This document shows positions 55,082 through 64,000 of a stretch of 64,000 nucleotides of DNA, one piece after another (within the stretch, counting starts at the first letter, position 1; each line of letters opens with the position of its first letter). A program made the position numbers and the translations under genes. This stretch comes from an uncultured Pelagibacteraceae bacterium. GTDB lineage: Bacteria; Pseudomonadota; Alphaproteobacteria; Pelagibacterales; Pelagibacteraceae. The DNA lies in the NCBI GenBank assembly GCA_902634775.1, contig CACPLG010000001.1, positions 124,001 through 188,000 of the forward strand. Reading direction: 5' to 3'. Under the pieces are notes generated by a model that had not been told where the DNA came from, ran no database searches, and saw nothing but the letters and a program-made list of their open reading frames with translations.

Positions 55082-55822
55082 ATGACAAATAAAATTATGT
55101 ATTTCGTAGCTAATTGGAAAATGTACGGAAACTTAAAATCATTAAATACATTGAATAAAGTTATTAGATTTTCAAAATCTAAAGAAATCAAGAAAGGAAG
55201 ATTAATTTATTGTCCTCCAAACACTTTAATCTCTTCTTTTTTAGAGAAATTTGAAAATTGTTTAATAGATATTGGAAGTCAAAATTGTCATGAAAGTGAA
55301 GATTATGGTTCACATACAGGTTTCGTAAATTCAAAAATGCTTAAAAGTTCTGGTGCCAATTATGTAATTTTAGGTCACTCGGAAAATAGACAAAAAGGTG
55401 AAACAGATAAGCTTATTAATCTTAAAGTTAAAAGTGCTATTAAGGCAAAATTAAAAGTTATTTTTTGTATTGGTGAAACTTTGGCTGAAAAAAAGAGAAA
55501 AAAAACAAAGTCAATTTTATCTAAACAAATAAAACTTGGTTTGAAAAAGATTAAAGTAAAGTCTAATATATTTATTGCTTATGAACCAGTTTGGTCAATT
55601 GGTACGGGAAAAATTCCTAAAATCGATGAACTTGAACAAACAATTGAATTTATTAAAAAAAAATTTAAAGGGAGATTACCAAAGATTTTATACGGTGGAT
55701 CTGTAAATCCTGAAAATATAAGAAATTTAAAAAAAATAACTAACCTTGATGGTTTTTTAATTGGCGGAGCTTCGCAAAATTCTAAAAAATTCATTGATAT
55801 AGTAAAAAAAACGTATAATTAG
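55082..55822 (+). CDS. tpiA: Triose-phosphate isomerase
   Basis: A 246-residue TIM barrel. Asn11 and Lys13 (ANWKMYG), His99 (ILGHSENR) and Glu168 (AYEPVWSIGTG) form the active site, and YGGSVNPENI binds phosphate. It interconverts the triose phosphates. A start at the second ATG (55097, MYFVANWK) is also possible. It is divergent from ppiD across 56 bases that contain repeated ATCTATA elements, and lies five bases before secG. Confidence 0.96.
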   Translation: MTNKIMYFVANWKMYGNLKSLNTLNKVIRFSKSKEIKKGRLIYCPPNTLISSFLEKFENCLIDIGSQNCHESEDYGSHTGFVNSKMLKSSGANYVILGHSENRQKGETDKLINLKVKSAIKAKLKVIFCIGETLAEKKRKKTKSILSKQIKLGLKKIKVKSNIFIAYEPVWSIGTGKIPKIDELEQTIEFIKKKFKGRLPKILYGGSVNPENIRNLKKITNLDGFLIGGASQNSKKFIDIVKKTYN

Positions 55823-55827
55823 TTTCC

Positions 55828-56133
55828 ATGGAAAATATTTTGCTAACTATAAACATTGTGCTTGCTATTATTTTAGTAATTCTCGTTTTATTTCAAAAAT
55901 CAGAAGGTGGCGCATTAGGAATTGGTGTATCACAAGAAAGTTATATGTTTTCTAAAACTGCAGGCAATTTTTTGACTAAAAGCACAGCTGTTGTAGCTAC
56001 ATTATTTATAATTTGTAGTTTAGGTCTGACTATTCTATCGAATCAAAAGTTAAGTCCTGAAAAATCATTAATTGATACGGTGGACGAAAATTCAGATAAA
56101 GACGCACCAAAAATACCAGATAACAATAATTAA
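55828..56133 (+). CDS. secG: Preprotein translocase subunit SecG
   Basis: A 101-residue protein with two transmembrane helices. The loop FQKSEGGALGIGVSQ (22-36) and the FLTKSTAVVATLFIICS second helix are typical of SecG, part of the SecYEG channel. The C-terminal tail is acidic and variable. tpiA-secG-pyrG is a conserved order. Confidence 0.93.
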   Translation: MENILLTINIVLAIILVILVLFQKSEGGALGIGVSQESYMFSKTAGNFLTKSTAVVATLFIICSLGLTILSNQKLSPEKSLIDTVDENSDKDAPKIPDNNN

Positions 56134-56164
56134 TTCTTTTATTTTTACAAAAAAAAGCTTATAA

Positions 56165-57789
<1,625 letters not shown>

Positions 57790-57790
<1 letters not shown>

Positions 57791-58614
57791 TGAAAAATAT
57801 TACAGTTAATTGTGATGGAGTAAAAATTTCAAATAAAGAAAAGATATGTTTAATTGCTGGACCTTGTCAACTTGAGAACGAGCAGCATGCTCTTGATATG
57901 GCAGGAAAAATATCAGAAATTTCTAAAAAATATAATATAGGTTTTATTTACAAAACATCTTTCGACAAAGCTAACAGAACTAGTCTTAAAAGCAAAAGAG
58001 GTGCTGGTTTAGAAAAATCTTTACCAATATTTGATAAAATAAAAAAACAAATAAATGTTCCAATTCTTACCGATATTCACAATGCAGAACAATGTTCTAT
58101 TGTTGCAAATCATGTTGATGTCCTTCAAATTCCAGCTTTTTTATGTAGACAAACTGATTTGTTAGTAGCTGCCGCCAAAACAAATAAAGTTATTAATGTT
58201 AAAAAAGGTCAATTTCTTGCCCCGTGGGATATGTCAAATGTAGTAAAAAAAATATCAGATACAGGAAATAGTAATATCTTAATTACAGAAAGAGGAGCGA
58301 GCTTTGGTTATAACACATTAGTATCTGATATGAGATCAATACCAATAATGGCACAAACAGGATATCCTATAGTTTTCGATGCAACCCACTCAGTTCAACA
58401 ACCGGGAGGAATGGGTGATAAAAGTGGGGGCGAAAGAAAATTTGTTTCACACTTATCTAGGGCGGCAGTTGCTGTTGGAATAGCTGCTGTTTTTATTGAA
58501 ACGCATCAAGATCCAGATAATGCTCCTTCTGATGGTCCAAATATGGTTCCATTGAATGAAATGGACAGTTTGGTAAATAAATTGCTTGAGATTGATAAAC
58601 TAATTAAAAACTAA
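57790..58614 (+). CDS. kdsA: 2-dehydro-3-deoxyphosphooctonate aldolase (KDO-8-P synthase)
   Basis: A 274-residue TIM-barrel enzyme. LIAGPCQLEN (20-29), YKTSFDKANRTS (about 55-66), LKSKRGAGLEKSLPIF and FVSHLSRAAVAVG are conserved. It condenses phosphoenolpyruvate with arabinose 5-phosphate to give KDO-8-phosphate for lipopolysaccharide. Eleven bases separate it from eno, which makes phosphoenolpyruvate. Confidence 0.96.
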
Positions 58615-58625
58615 ATTATTATTTA

Positions 58626-59882
58626 ATGTCAAAAATTACAAAAGTAGTTTCAAGGCAAATATTTGATAGTAGAGGCATACCAACAATCGAAACAGAAATA
58701 TTCTGTGGAAAAGTTTCTTCAAAAGCCATTTGTCCTTCAGGCGCATCGACTGGTTCATATGAAGCATTTGAAAAAAGGGATGTAACAAATAAAAAGTATT
58801 TAGGAAAAAGTGTTTTTTCTGCTGTATCAAATGTAAATAAAATAATTTCAAAAAAAATTATAAATAAAAATGTTCATAATCAAGAACTGATTGACTCAAT
58901 TCTTATAAAATTAGATGGAACAAAGCAAAAAAATAAAATAGGTGCAAATGCAATTTTATCTGTTTCTATTGCTGTTAAAAAATTATCAGCAAAGATGAAA
59001 AAAATACCATTGTATAAAAACTTTTTGATCAAAAAAAATTTTAAGCTACCTTTTCCACTTATGAACATCATCAATGGGGGCGCTCATGCTAATAATGGTT
59101 TGAAAATTCAAGAATTTATGATTAGACCGGATAAAGCGAGGACTTTTAGTGAGGCAATGAATATTTGTTTTTTAGTAATACAAAGCTTGAAAAAATTACT
59201 TATTAGTAAAAATTTATCTACATCTGTTGGAGATGAAGGTGGCTTCGCTCCGATGATTTCAAAAAATGAAGAGGCATTAAAATTAATTTCGAATGCTATA
59301 AAAAAGGCAGGTTTTGTTAACGGAAAAGATGTATCAATATGTTTAGATGTTGCTGCAAATGAACTTTTTAAAAATAATAAATATGCAATAGATTCAAAAA
59401 AATATATCTCACACAAAAATACAATATTGTTCTACTCAAAAATAATTAAAAGATATAAAATAAAATCTATTGAAGATCCTTTCGCAGAAAACGATTGGAA
59501 ATCATGGTCTGATTTGCATAAAAAAGAAAAAAAAATACAGATCGTAGGTGATGATCTTTATGTAACTAATCTTCAAAGATTAAAAAAGGGTTTTTTATAT
59601 CAATCATCTAATTCTATTTTAATTAAGTTAAATCAAATCGGTACAGTTTCTGAGACCCTAGATGTTATAAGATTTGCCCAAAATATTGGTTATACAACTA
59701 TCATTTCTCATAGATCGGGCGACTCAGAAGATACATTTATATCTGATTTAGCAGTTGGAACTAATTCAAATCAAATAAAAACTGGCTCATTATGTAGATC
59801 AGAAAGGGTTGCAAAATTTAACCAGTTATTGAGAATAGAATCTGACCTTATAAAAAGCAATAATATGGCTAAATTGAAATGA
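58626..59882 (+). CDS. eno: Enolase
   Basis: A 418-residue enzyme. FDSRGIPTIETEI and SGASTGSYEA near the N-terminus, MNIINGGAHANNG in the middle, VGDEGGFAP, the metal ligand in SIEDPFAENDW and VGDDLYVTN, and the terminal ISHRSGDSEDTFISDLAVG are all present. It converts 2-phosphoglycerate to phosphoenolpyruvate. ATGA overlap with ftsB. Confidence 0.97.
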   Translation: MSKITKVVSRQIFDSRGIPTIETEIFCGKVSSKAICPSGASTGSYEAFEKRDVTNKKYLGKSVFSAVSNVNKIISKKIINKNVHNQELIDSILIKLDGTKQKNKIGANAILSVSIAVKKLSAKMKKIPLYKNFLIKKNFKLPFPLMNIINGGAHANNGLKIQEFMIRPDKARTFSEAMNICFLVIQSLKKLLISKNLSTSVGDEGGFAPMISKNEEALKLISNAIKKAGFVNGKDVSICLDVAANELFKNNKYAIDSKKYISHKNTILFYSKIIKRYKIKSIEDPFAENDWKSWSDLHKKEKKIQIVGDDLYVTNLQRLKKGFLYQSSNSILIKLNQIGTVSETLDVIRFAQNIGYTTIISHRSGDSEDTFISDLAVGTNSNQIKTGSLCRSERVAKFNQLLRIESDLIKSNNMAKLK

Positions 59883-60175
59883 TAAATATTATTAAAAAAA
59901 ATATTATATTCATACTTCCAATAATATTAATTATTTATTTTTCTTTAAATTTACTTGGGGGTAATAGAGGTTTATTTGCGTATCTAGATAAAAAAAATCA
60001 ATTTGAAAATCTTTTAAAGAAAAAACTGTTTTTAACTAATGAAATAACAAAGTTGAAAAAAATTAATAGTCTAATTGGTGAGAATTTAGACAAAGATTAC
60101 CTTGAAATTTTATTAAGGGACAAATTTGTAGTTGGAAAAAAAGGTGAGAATACCTATACTATTGAAAATGAATAA
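59879..60175 (+). CDS. ftsB: FtsB/DivIC-family cell division protein
   Basis: A 98-residue bitopic protein. A hydrophobic helix (about 7-27) is followed by [20 protein letters not shown] and a coiled coil, then a short conserved [17 protein letters not shown] end. This is the septum-formation initiator pattern. It links FtsL and FtsQ at the division site. Location after eno is standard. In relatives pdhA, pdhB, pdhC and lpd follow; here lipA does. It overlaps lipA by eight bases. Confidence 0.87.
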   Translation: MINIIKKNIIFILPIILIIYFSLNLLGGNRGLFAYLDKKNQFENLLKKKLFLTNEITKLKKINSLIGENLDKDYLEILLRDKFVVGKKGENTYTIENE

Positions 60176-61118
60176 AGTAAGACATCCAGAAAAACAAAAA
60201 AATCAAATTAATCCAATTAAAAAAAAACCGGCTTGGATTAAGTCAAAACTTTTAAACAGTAAAGAATTTTTTCTTACAAAAAGTATAGTCAACCAACAAA
60301 AATTAGTTACAGTTTGTGAGGAAGCAAATTGTCCAAATATTACTGAATGTTGGAGCAAGAGACATGCAACTTTTATGATTATGGGGGACACTTGTACAAG
60401 AGCCTGCGCTTTTTGCGATGTTAAAACTGGAAGACCAGAAAAATTGGACCCTTTTGAACCAAAAAAAATAGCCTTGGCGGTTAAAGGATTAAACTTGCGT
60501 CATGTAGTAATCACCTCTGTTGATAGAGATGATCTCAAAGATGGTGGCTCAAATCATTTTTATGAAACTATCAAGTCTACAAGAGAAGCTAATCCAGAAA
60601 CAACAATTGAAGTTTTAACTCCTGATTTTTTAAGAAAGGGAGAAGCCTACAAAAGAGTTTTGGATGCAATGCCAGATGTTTTTAATCATAATATCGAAAC
60701 TGTTCCAAGTTTATACTTAAAGGTAAGACCTGGATCTAGATATTTTTCATCTCTTGAACTATTAAAAAACGCTAAACAAATAAATCAAGAAACTTTTACC
60801 AAGTCTGGAATTATGGTTGGTATGGGTGAAACTAAGGATGAAATTTTACAAGTTATGGACGATTTAAGATCTGCTAATGTTGATTTCTTAACAATCGGAC
60901 AGTATTTACAACCATCTGTTAAGCACTTTCCACTTCAACGATACTATGATCCAAGTGAATTTAAAGATTTAGAAGTTATCGCTAAAGCAAAAGGCTTTCT
61001 ATTAGTATCTTCGTCTCCACTTACAAGATCGTCTTATCATGCAGACGAAGACTTTGCTAAATTGAAAAAAAATAGAATAACTTTTAATGCCAAAAGCTTC
61101 GATAAAGAGAAACATTAA
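60168..61118 (+). CDS. lipA: Lipoyl synthase (radical SAM)
   Basis: A 316-residue radical SAM enzyme. The auxiliary cluster uses Cys50, Cys55 and Cys61 ([12 protein letters not shown]). The SAM cluster uses Cys76, Cys80 and Cys83 (CTRACAFC). The final RSSYHAD supplies the terminal serine ligand. It inserts sulfur into octanoyl groups on 2-oxoacid dehydrogenases and the glycine cleavage H protein. The ATG at 60168 is preferred; 60132 would reach 44 bases into ftsB. Confidence 0.96.
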   Translation: MNKVRHPEKQKNQINPIKKKPAWIKSKLLNSKEFFLTKSIVNQQKLVTVCEEANCPNITECWSKRHATFMIMGDTCTRACAFCDVKTGRPEKLDPFEPKKIALAVKGLNLRHVVITSVDRDDLKDGGSNHFYETIKSTREANPETTIEVLTPDFLRKGEAYKRVLDAMPDVFNHNIETVPSLYLKVRPGSRYFSSLELLKNAKQINQETFTKSGIMVGMGETKDEILQVMDDLRSANVDFLTIGQYLQPSVKHFPLQRYYDPSEFKDLEVIAKAKGFLLVSSSPLTRSSYHADEDFAKLKKNRITFNAKSFDKEKH

Positions 61119-61536
61119 TTGTTCTAAAAAAGATTTAATCGATCTTGTTCTCAATATTGAAGAATACCCAAAATTTATTCCATATTGTTTAAATGCTCAC
61201 ATATATAAAGATGAGTCTGTGGGTAATTTCCAATATATCGAGGCTGACTTAACAATCGGCAAAGGTCCTTTTAAAGACACTTATAAAAGTGATGTTAAAT
61301 TTGATAAAAAGGAGAGTATTATTTACGTAAAAAATATTGAAGGACCTTTAAAATATTTGGAAAACAAGTGGAAATTTGATCAAAAAGAGAATTTTACAGA
61401 GGTAACTTTTGATCTGGATTTTGAATTAAAAAATAAATTCTTAAATATTTTTATGAATAAATCATTTAAATACGGTCTCGATAAAATTGCTGATGCGTTC
61501 CAAAGTAGGGCAGAGAAATTATTTAATAAGGTTTAG
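61087..61536 (+). CDS. Coq10/RatA-type START-domain protein
   Basis: A 149-residue lipid-binding (polyketide cyclase/Coq10) domain. The first 30 residues, with the [12 protein letters not shown] motif, match the usual N-terminus, so the 32-base overlap with lipA is real, not a wrong start. The middle [11 protein letters not shown] and a final [19 protein letters not shown] complete the family pattern. It probably binds ubiquinone or a related lipid; the E. coli member has also been called RatA. It converges with the cinA-like gene, overlapping it by 18 bases. Confidence 0.85.
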   Translation: MPKASIKRNINCSKKDLIDLVLNIEEYPKFIPYCLNAHIYKDESVGNFQYIEADLTIGKGPFKDTYKSDVKFDKKESIIYVKNIEGPLKYLENKWKFDQKENFTEVTFDLDFELKNKFLNIFMNKSFKYGLDKIADAFQSRAEKLFNKV

Positions 61537-61989
61537 TAAATTATTTACCACAGCTTTTGCACTTGCATTTTGAATAGATCTCCTTGTTTTATTTGCAAAC
61601 AAATATTTATAAATATTGTTTTTACCTTTATATTTAATTCCAATGAAAACAAGACCCACTGGTTTAAACTTAGAGCCACCCTTAGGTCCAGCTATTCCAG
61701 TAATAGACACATTTATTTGACTTTTGCTTATTTTTGCTAAATTTTTTACCATACTTAGGCAACATTCTTCACTTACAGCTCCAAATTTATTAATTATTTT
61801 TTTTGGCACATTAAGAATTGAACTTTTCGATTTATTTGAATAAGTAACAACGCTTAAATTAAATACCTCTGAAGCTCCACTTATCGAGGTTATAGATTGA
61901 GCGAGTAATCCACCAGTACAAGACTCAGCAAAACTAATCTTTAATTTTTTCTTTTTTAATTTCTTAATTAATTTACTAAATTTGACCAT
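61519..61989 (-). CDS. pncC: CinA C-terminal domain protein (NMN amidohydrolase, PncC-like)
   Basis: A 156-residue protein that is only the CinA C-terminal domain. It has KISFAESCTGGLLAQSITSISGASEVF at 17-43 and SITGIAGPKGGSKFKPVGLVFIG later. The family deamidates nicotinamide mononucleotide, recycling NMN released by DNA ligase. The N-terminal molybdopterin-like domain of full CinA is absent, as in many proteobacteria. It overlaps pgpA by 14 bases. Confidence 0.88.
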   Translation of the reverse strand: MVKFSKLIKKLKKKKLKISFAESCTGGLLAQSITSISGASEVFNLSVVTYSNKSKSSILNVPKKIINKFGAVSEECCLSMVKNLAKISKSQINVSITGIAGPKGGSKFKPVGLVFIGIKYKGKNNIYKYLFANKTRRSIQNASAKAVVNNLLNLIK

Positions 61990-62476
61990 AAAAAATTATG
62001 CAGATATATAACATTATTAGCGTGAAGAAACCTGCTATAAGATCATCTAAAATAACACCAAAACCATTTTTCATGTTCTTATCCACATAATTAATTGGAT
62101 AAGGTTTTAAGATATCAAAAAAACGAAATCCAATGAAAGATAAAAAAACAATTATAAGAAAAAAGTTAGTCGATACAGATCCTTCATAAAAAATTATATA
62201 AAAGAAGATAATTGGTATGGATTGACCCAAAAATTCATCAATTACGATTTCTTTTGAGTCTATTTCTTCAAATTCACCTTCCAAATTATTAATCATCCAA
62301 ACCGAATAAATAAATAAAAATAGGTTAATAAATATTAACAAAAAATAATTTATTTTAATCGTATAGAAAATATAATACATCGAAGCTGTTATTAAAGAAG
62401 CAAAAGTACCTGGAAAATATTTTATATGACCAACACCAAACATCGTAACAATCATTTTTCCAATTTTTTTATTCAT
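61976..62476 (-). CDS. pgpA: Phosphatidylglycerophosphatase A
   Basis: A 166-residue membrane enzyme with about four helices. GVGHIKYFPGTFASL (14-28) and the VIDEFLGQSIPI motif in the middle are typical of PgpA, as is the SFIGFRFFDILKPYPI segment and the final NGFGVILDDLIAG. It dephosphorylates phosphatidylglycerol phosphate. It overlaps ispDF by eight bases. Confidence 0.93.
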   Translation of the reverse strand: MNKKIGKMIVTMFGVGHIKYFPGTFASLITASMYYIFYTIKINYFLLIFINLFLFIYSVWMINNLEGEFEEIDSKEIVIDEFLGQSIPIIFFYIIFYEGSVSTNFFLIIVFLSFIGFRFFDILKPYPINYVDKNMKNGFGVILDDLIAGFFTLIMLYICIIFYGQI

Positions 62477-63584
62477 ATTTGAAAACTGAAGATATCACTT
62501 CACAAGCAATAGCTTTTTCTTTTCCTATTACACCAAGTTTCTCTGCTGTTTTACCTTTGATATTGATTTGATCCTTTTTAATTTTACATAATTTAGATAT
62601 CGTCAAAATCATCCTTTTTTTATATTTACTAATTTTTGGAGTTTGAGTTATTATATTTATATCTAGGTTATTAATAAAAAATCCACTTTTCTCTATTTCT
62701 TTAATAACTTTCCTTAACAAAATTGTTGATCTTATATTTTTAAATTTCACATCTTTATCTGAAAATTTTTGTCCTATATCACCCTTTCTGCAAGCACCAA
62801 GAATTGAGTCAGTAATTGCGTGGAGAACAGGATCACCATCAGAGTGTCCTAATGTTCCTAATTTTGAATTAATTTTAAGTCCACCTAGGTACATTCTTTT
62901 ATTTTTTACCAACCTATGTACATCAAAACCAATACCAAAATAGTATTTTAATTTTTCTTTTATGTCATTTTTAGTTGTAATTTTAATATTTTCCTCTTCG
63001 CCTTTGACCATTTTTATTTTGTTTAGATTATTTATAAATAATGAAGCGTCATCAGTTATTTTTGAATTTCCCTTTTTTTGAAGGTCAAATATTTTTTTAA
63101 AATTAAAAGCTTGTGGTGTTTGTGATAAAAAAATTTTGTTGCGATCTAAGTTTAAAATTTTTTTATTTTTAATTAATTTAATAGAACTTGTGGTCTTCAA
63201 AACTGGGACAACCCCATCAAATTTTTTAAGATTTTTAAAGAGTTTATTTACTAATTTTATTGAAAAGTTTGGTCTTGCAGCGTCATGTATTAGCACATTT
63301 TTGGGCTTAAATTTGTACAGATATTTTAATGATAACCTAGAAGAATCAGCTCTAGATTTTCCTCCCTCTATAAAATGAACTTTGTTTTTACTCAATTTTT
63401 TTATGTATTTTTTGTGACCTTTATTGATTGCAACAACGATTTTAGAGAATTTTTTTGATAAAATTGCCTTATTTATAGAATGATTAATTAGTATATCACC
63501 CTTATATCTAATATATGGTTTTGGTATTTTGGAAATAAATCTATTACTTTTTCCAGCTGCTAATATTATAAAACAATTACTCAT
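62469..63584 (-). CDS. ispDF: Fused IspD-IspF isoprenoid enzyme
   Basis: A 371-residue bifunctional protein. The N-terminal IspD domain (1 to about 205) has ILAAGKSNRF and VLIHDAARPNF and makes CDP-methylerythritol. The C-terminal IspF domain (about 212 on) starts GIGFDVHRL and has LGTLGHSDGDPVLHAITDSILGA, giving the zinc site and cyclase activity. The fusion is common in alphaproteobacteria. The intermediate IspE step is elsewhere. It is divergent from the ntrY-like gene across 33 bases. Confidence 0.95.
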   Translation of the reverse strand: MSNCFIILAAGKSNRFISKIPKPYIRYKGDILINHSINKAILSKKFSKIVVAINKGHKKYIKKLSKNKVHFIEGGKSRADSSRLSLKYLYKFKPKNVLIHDAARPNFSIKLVNKLFKNLKKFDGVVPVLKTTSSIKLIKNKKILNLDRNKIFLSQTPQAFNFKKIFDLQKKGNSKITDDASLFINNLNKIKMVKGEEENIKITTKNDIKEKLKYYFGIGFDVHRLVKNKRMYLGGLKINSKLGTLGHSDGDPVLHAITDSILGACRKGDIGQKFSDKDVKFKNIRSTILLRKVIKEIEKSGFFINNLDINIITQTPKISKYKKRMILTISKLCKIKKDQINIKGKTAEKLGVIGKEKAIACEVISSVFKYE

Positions 63585-63617
63585 ATATTATGATGAATTT
63601 TAAAGTACTACATTATT

Positions 63618-64000
63618 ATGCTTAAATTTATAAGAAAAAATATTTTTATTATTTTAATATTTATAACTACACTATTTCTTGGTTTTTTAACGTTTTTAAC
63701 TTTCATTGATAAGAGTTTTATTGAACTTACAGATGAGAATTTACAATATTTGTTAGTATCGAATATTTTATTATTACTAGTTTTTTTCTCAATGATTTTT
63801 TTTGAGATTAAAAATTCTATCAAAAATGAGATAGCAATAGAAGGATCTAGAGCAAATAGGAAATATATAACCTTCTTTTCTTTATTCACATTAATACCTT
63901 CTATTTTGATATCTATTTTTTCTTTATTTTTATTTTCTTTTGCACTCGAAAAGTATTTCGATAAAAAAATTACTACTGCTGTTAGTAACTCTTATCAGTT
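63618..64000 (+). CDS. ntrY: NtrY-like sensor histidine kinase, N-terminal part
   Basis: The frame begins at an ATG at 63618 and runs off the right edge after 127 codons. It shows two hydrophobic helices (about 9-29 and 44-64), a short link ending AIEGSRANRKYI, then a third helix with FFSLFTLIPSILISIFSLFLF. The family-typical sequence after it (ALEKYFDKKITTAVSNSYQ) is the start of the periplasmic region of NtrY kinases. HAMP, PAS and kinase domains would lie outside the window. The assignment rests on this N-terminus and on context near ispDF, where ntr genes are usual. Confidence 0.7.
   Translation, partial: MLKFIRKNIFIILIFITTLFLGFLTFLTFIDKSFIELTDENLQYLLVSNILLLLVFFSMIFFEIKNSIKNEIAIEGSRANRKYITFFSLFTLIPSILISIFSLFLFSFALEKYFDKKITTAVSNSYQ

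Overview
The window is a 64 kb piece of a very compact, AT-rich (by eye roughly 30% G+C) alphaproteobacterial chromosome. Gene order, protein lengths and near-absence of intergenic DNA point to the SAR11 / Pelagibacterales group (Candidatus Pelagibacter or a close relative). This taxonomic call is an inference from synteny and composition, not from a database search.

Layout. (1) 1-5.9 kb is the accessory part: the end of a TRAP-transporter large permease, an NCS1 nucleobase-type permease and an SDR oxidoreductase. These are followed by small lipoprotein and membrane genes, a DUF3047 protein, a YbgC-type thioesterase, a family-5 uracil-DNA glycosylase, an exported histidine phosphatase and a DUF1289 protein paired with a tiny two-helix membrane protein. 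(2) 6-12.2 kb is proteostasis: tRNA-Leu(UAG)-tig-clpP-clpX-lon, then tRNA-Val(UAC) and tRNA-Asp(GUC). (3) 12.3-26.1 kb is the complete 14-gene nuoABCDEFGHIJKLMN operon (respiratory complex I). It runs by overlap into birA-coaX-rnj-DUF1467-proS-lolC-lolD-dnaE (26.1-35.9 kb). (4) 36-47.6 kb is rpsB-tsf-frr-uppS-cdsA-dxr-bamA-skp-fabZ-lpxD-lpxA-lpxI-lpxB: translation factors, isoprenoid and phospholipid precursors, outer-membrane assembly and lipid A. (5) 47.6-55 kb lies on the minus strand: ppiD-trpE-trpG-trpD-trpC, then lexA-gltX with a recognisable alphaproteobacterial SOS box before lexA. (6) 55-61.5 kb, plus strand: tpiA-secG-pyrG-kdsA-eno-ftsB-lipA-coq10-like. (7) 61.5-63.6 kb, minus strand: cinA C-terminal domain, pgpA and an ispDF fusion, facing away from the start of an ntrY-like sensor kinase that runs off the right edge.

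The genes form long translationally coupled trains (TAATG, ATGA, TTGA, 8-nt, 14-nt and even 32-nt overlaps). No stretch over 300 bases lacks a gene, and I see no insertion sequence, phage gene, CRISPR array or clear pseudogene. I found no new multi-gene defence or metabolic system.

The observations most worth following are structural. Several genes normally embedded in this conserved alphaproteobacterial block are cleanly absent (pyrH, rseP, pdh/lpd, moaC/moeA/comEC, hupB). All five convergent gene pairs overlap in their coding ends. One divergent pair has start codons separated by a single base. A perfect Fur-type 7-1-7 palindrome precedes the complex I operon. The rpsB leader has two mutually exclusive pairings. 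Two unlisted small membrane-protein genes are coupled to their upstream neighbours.
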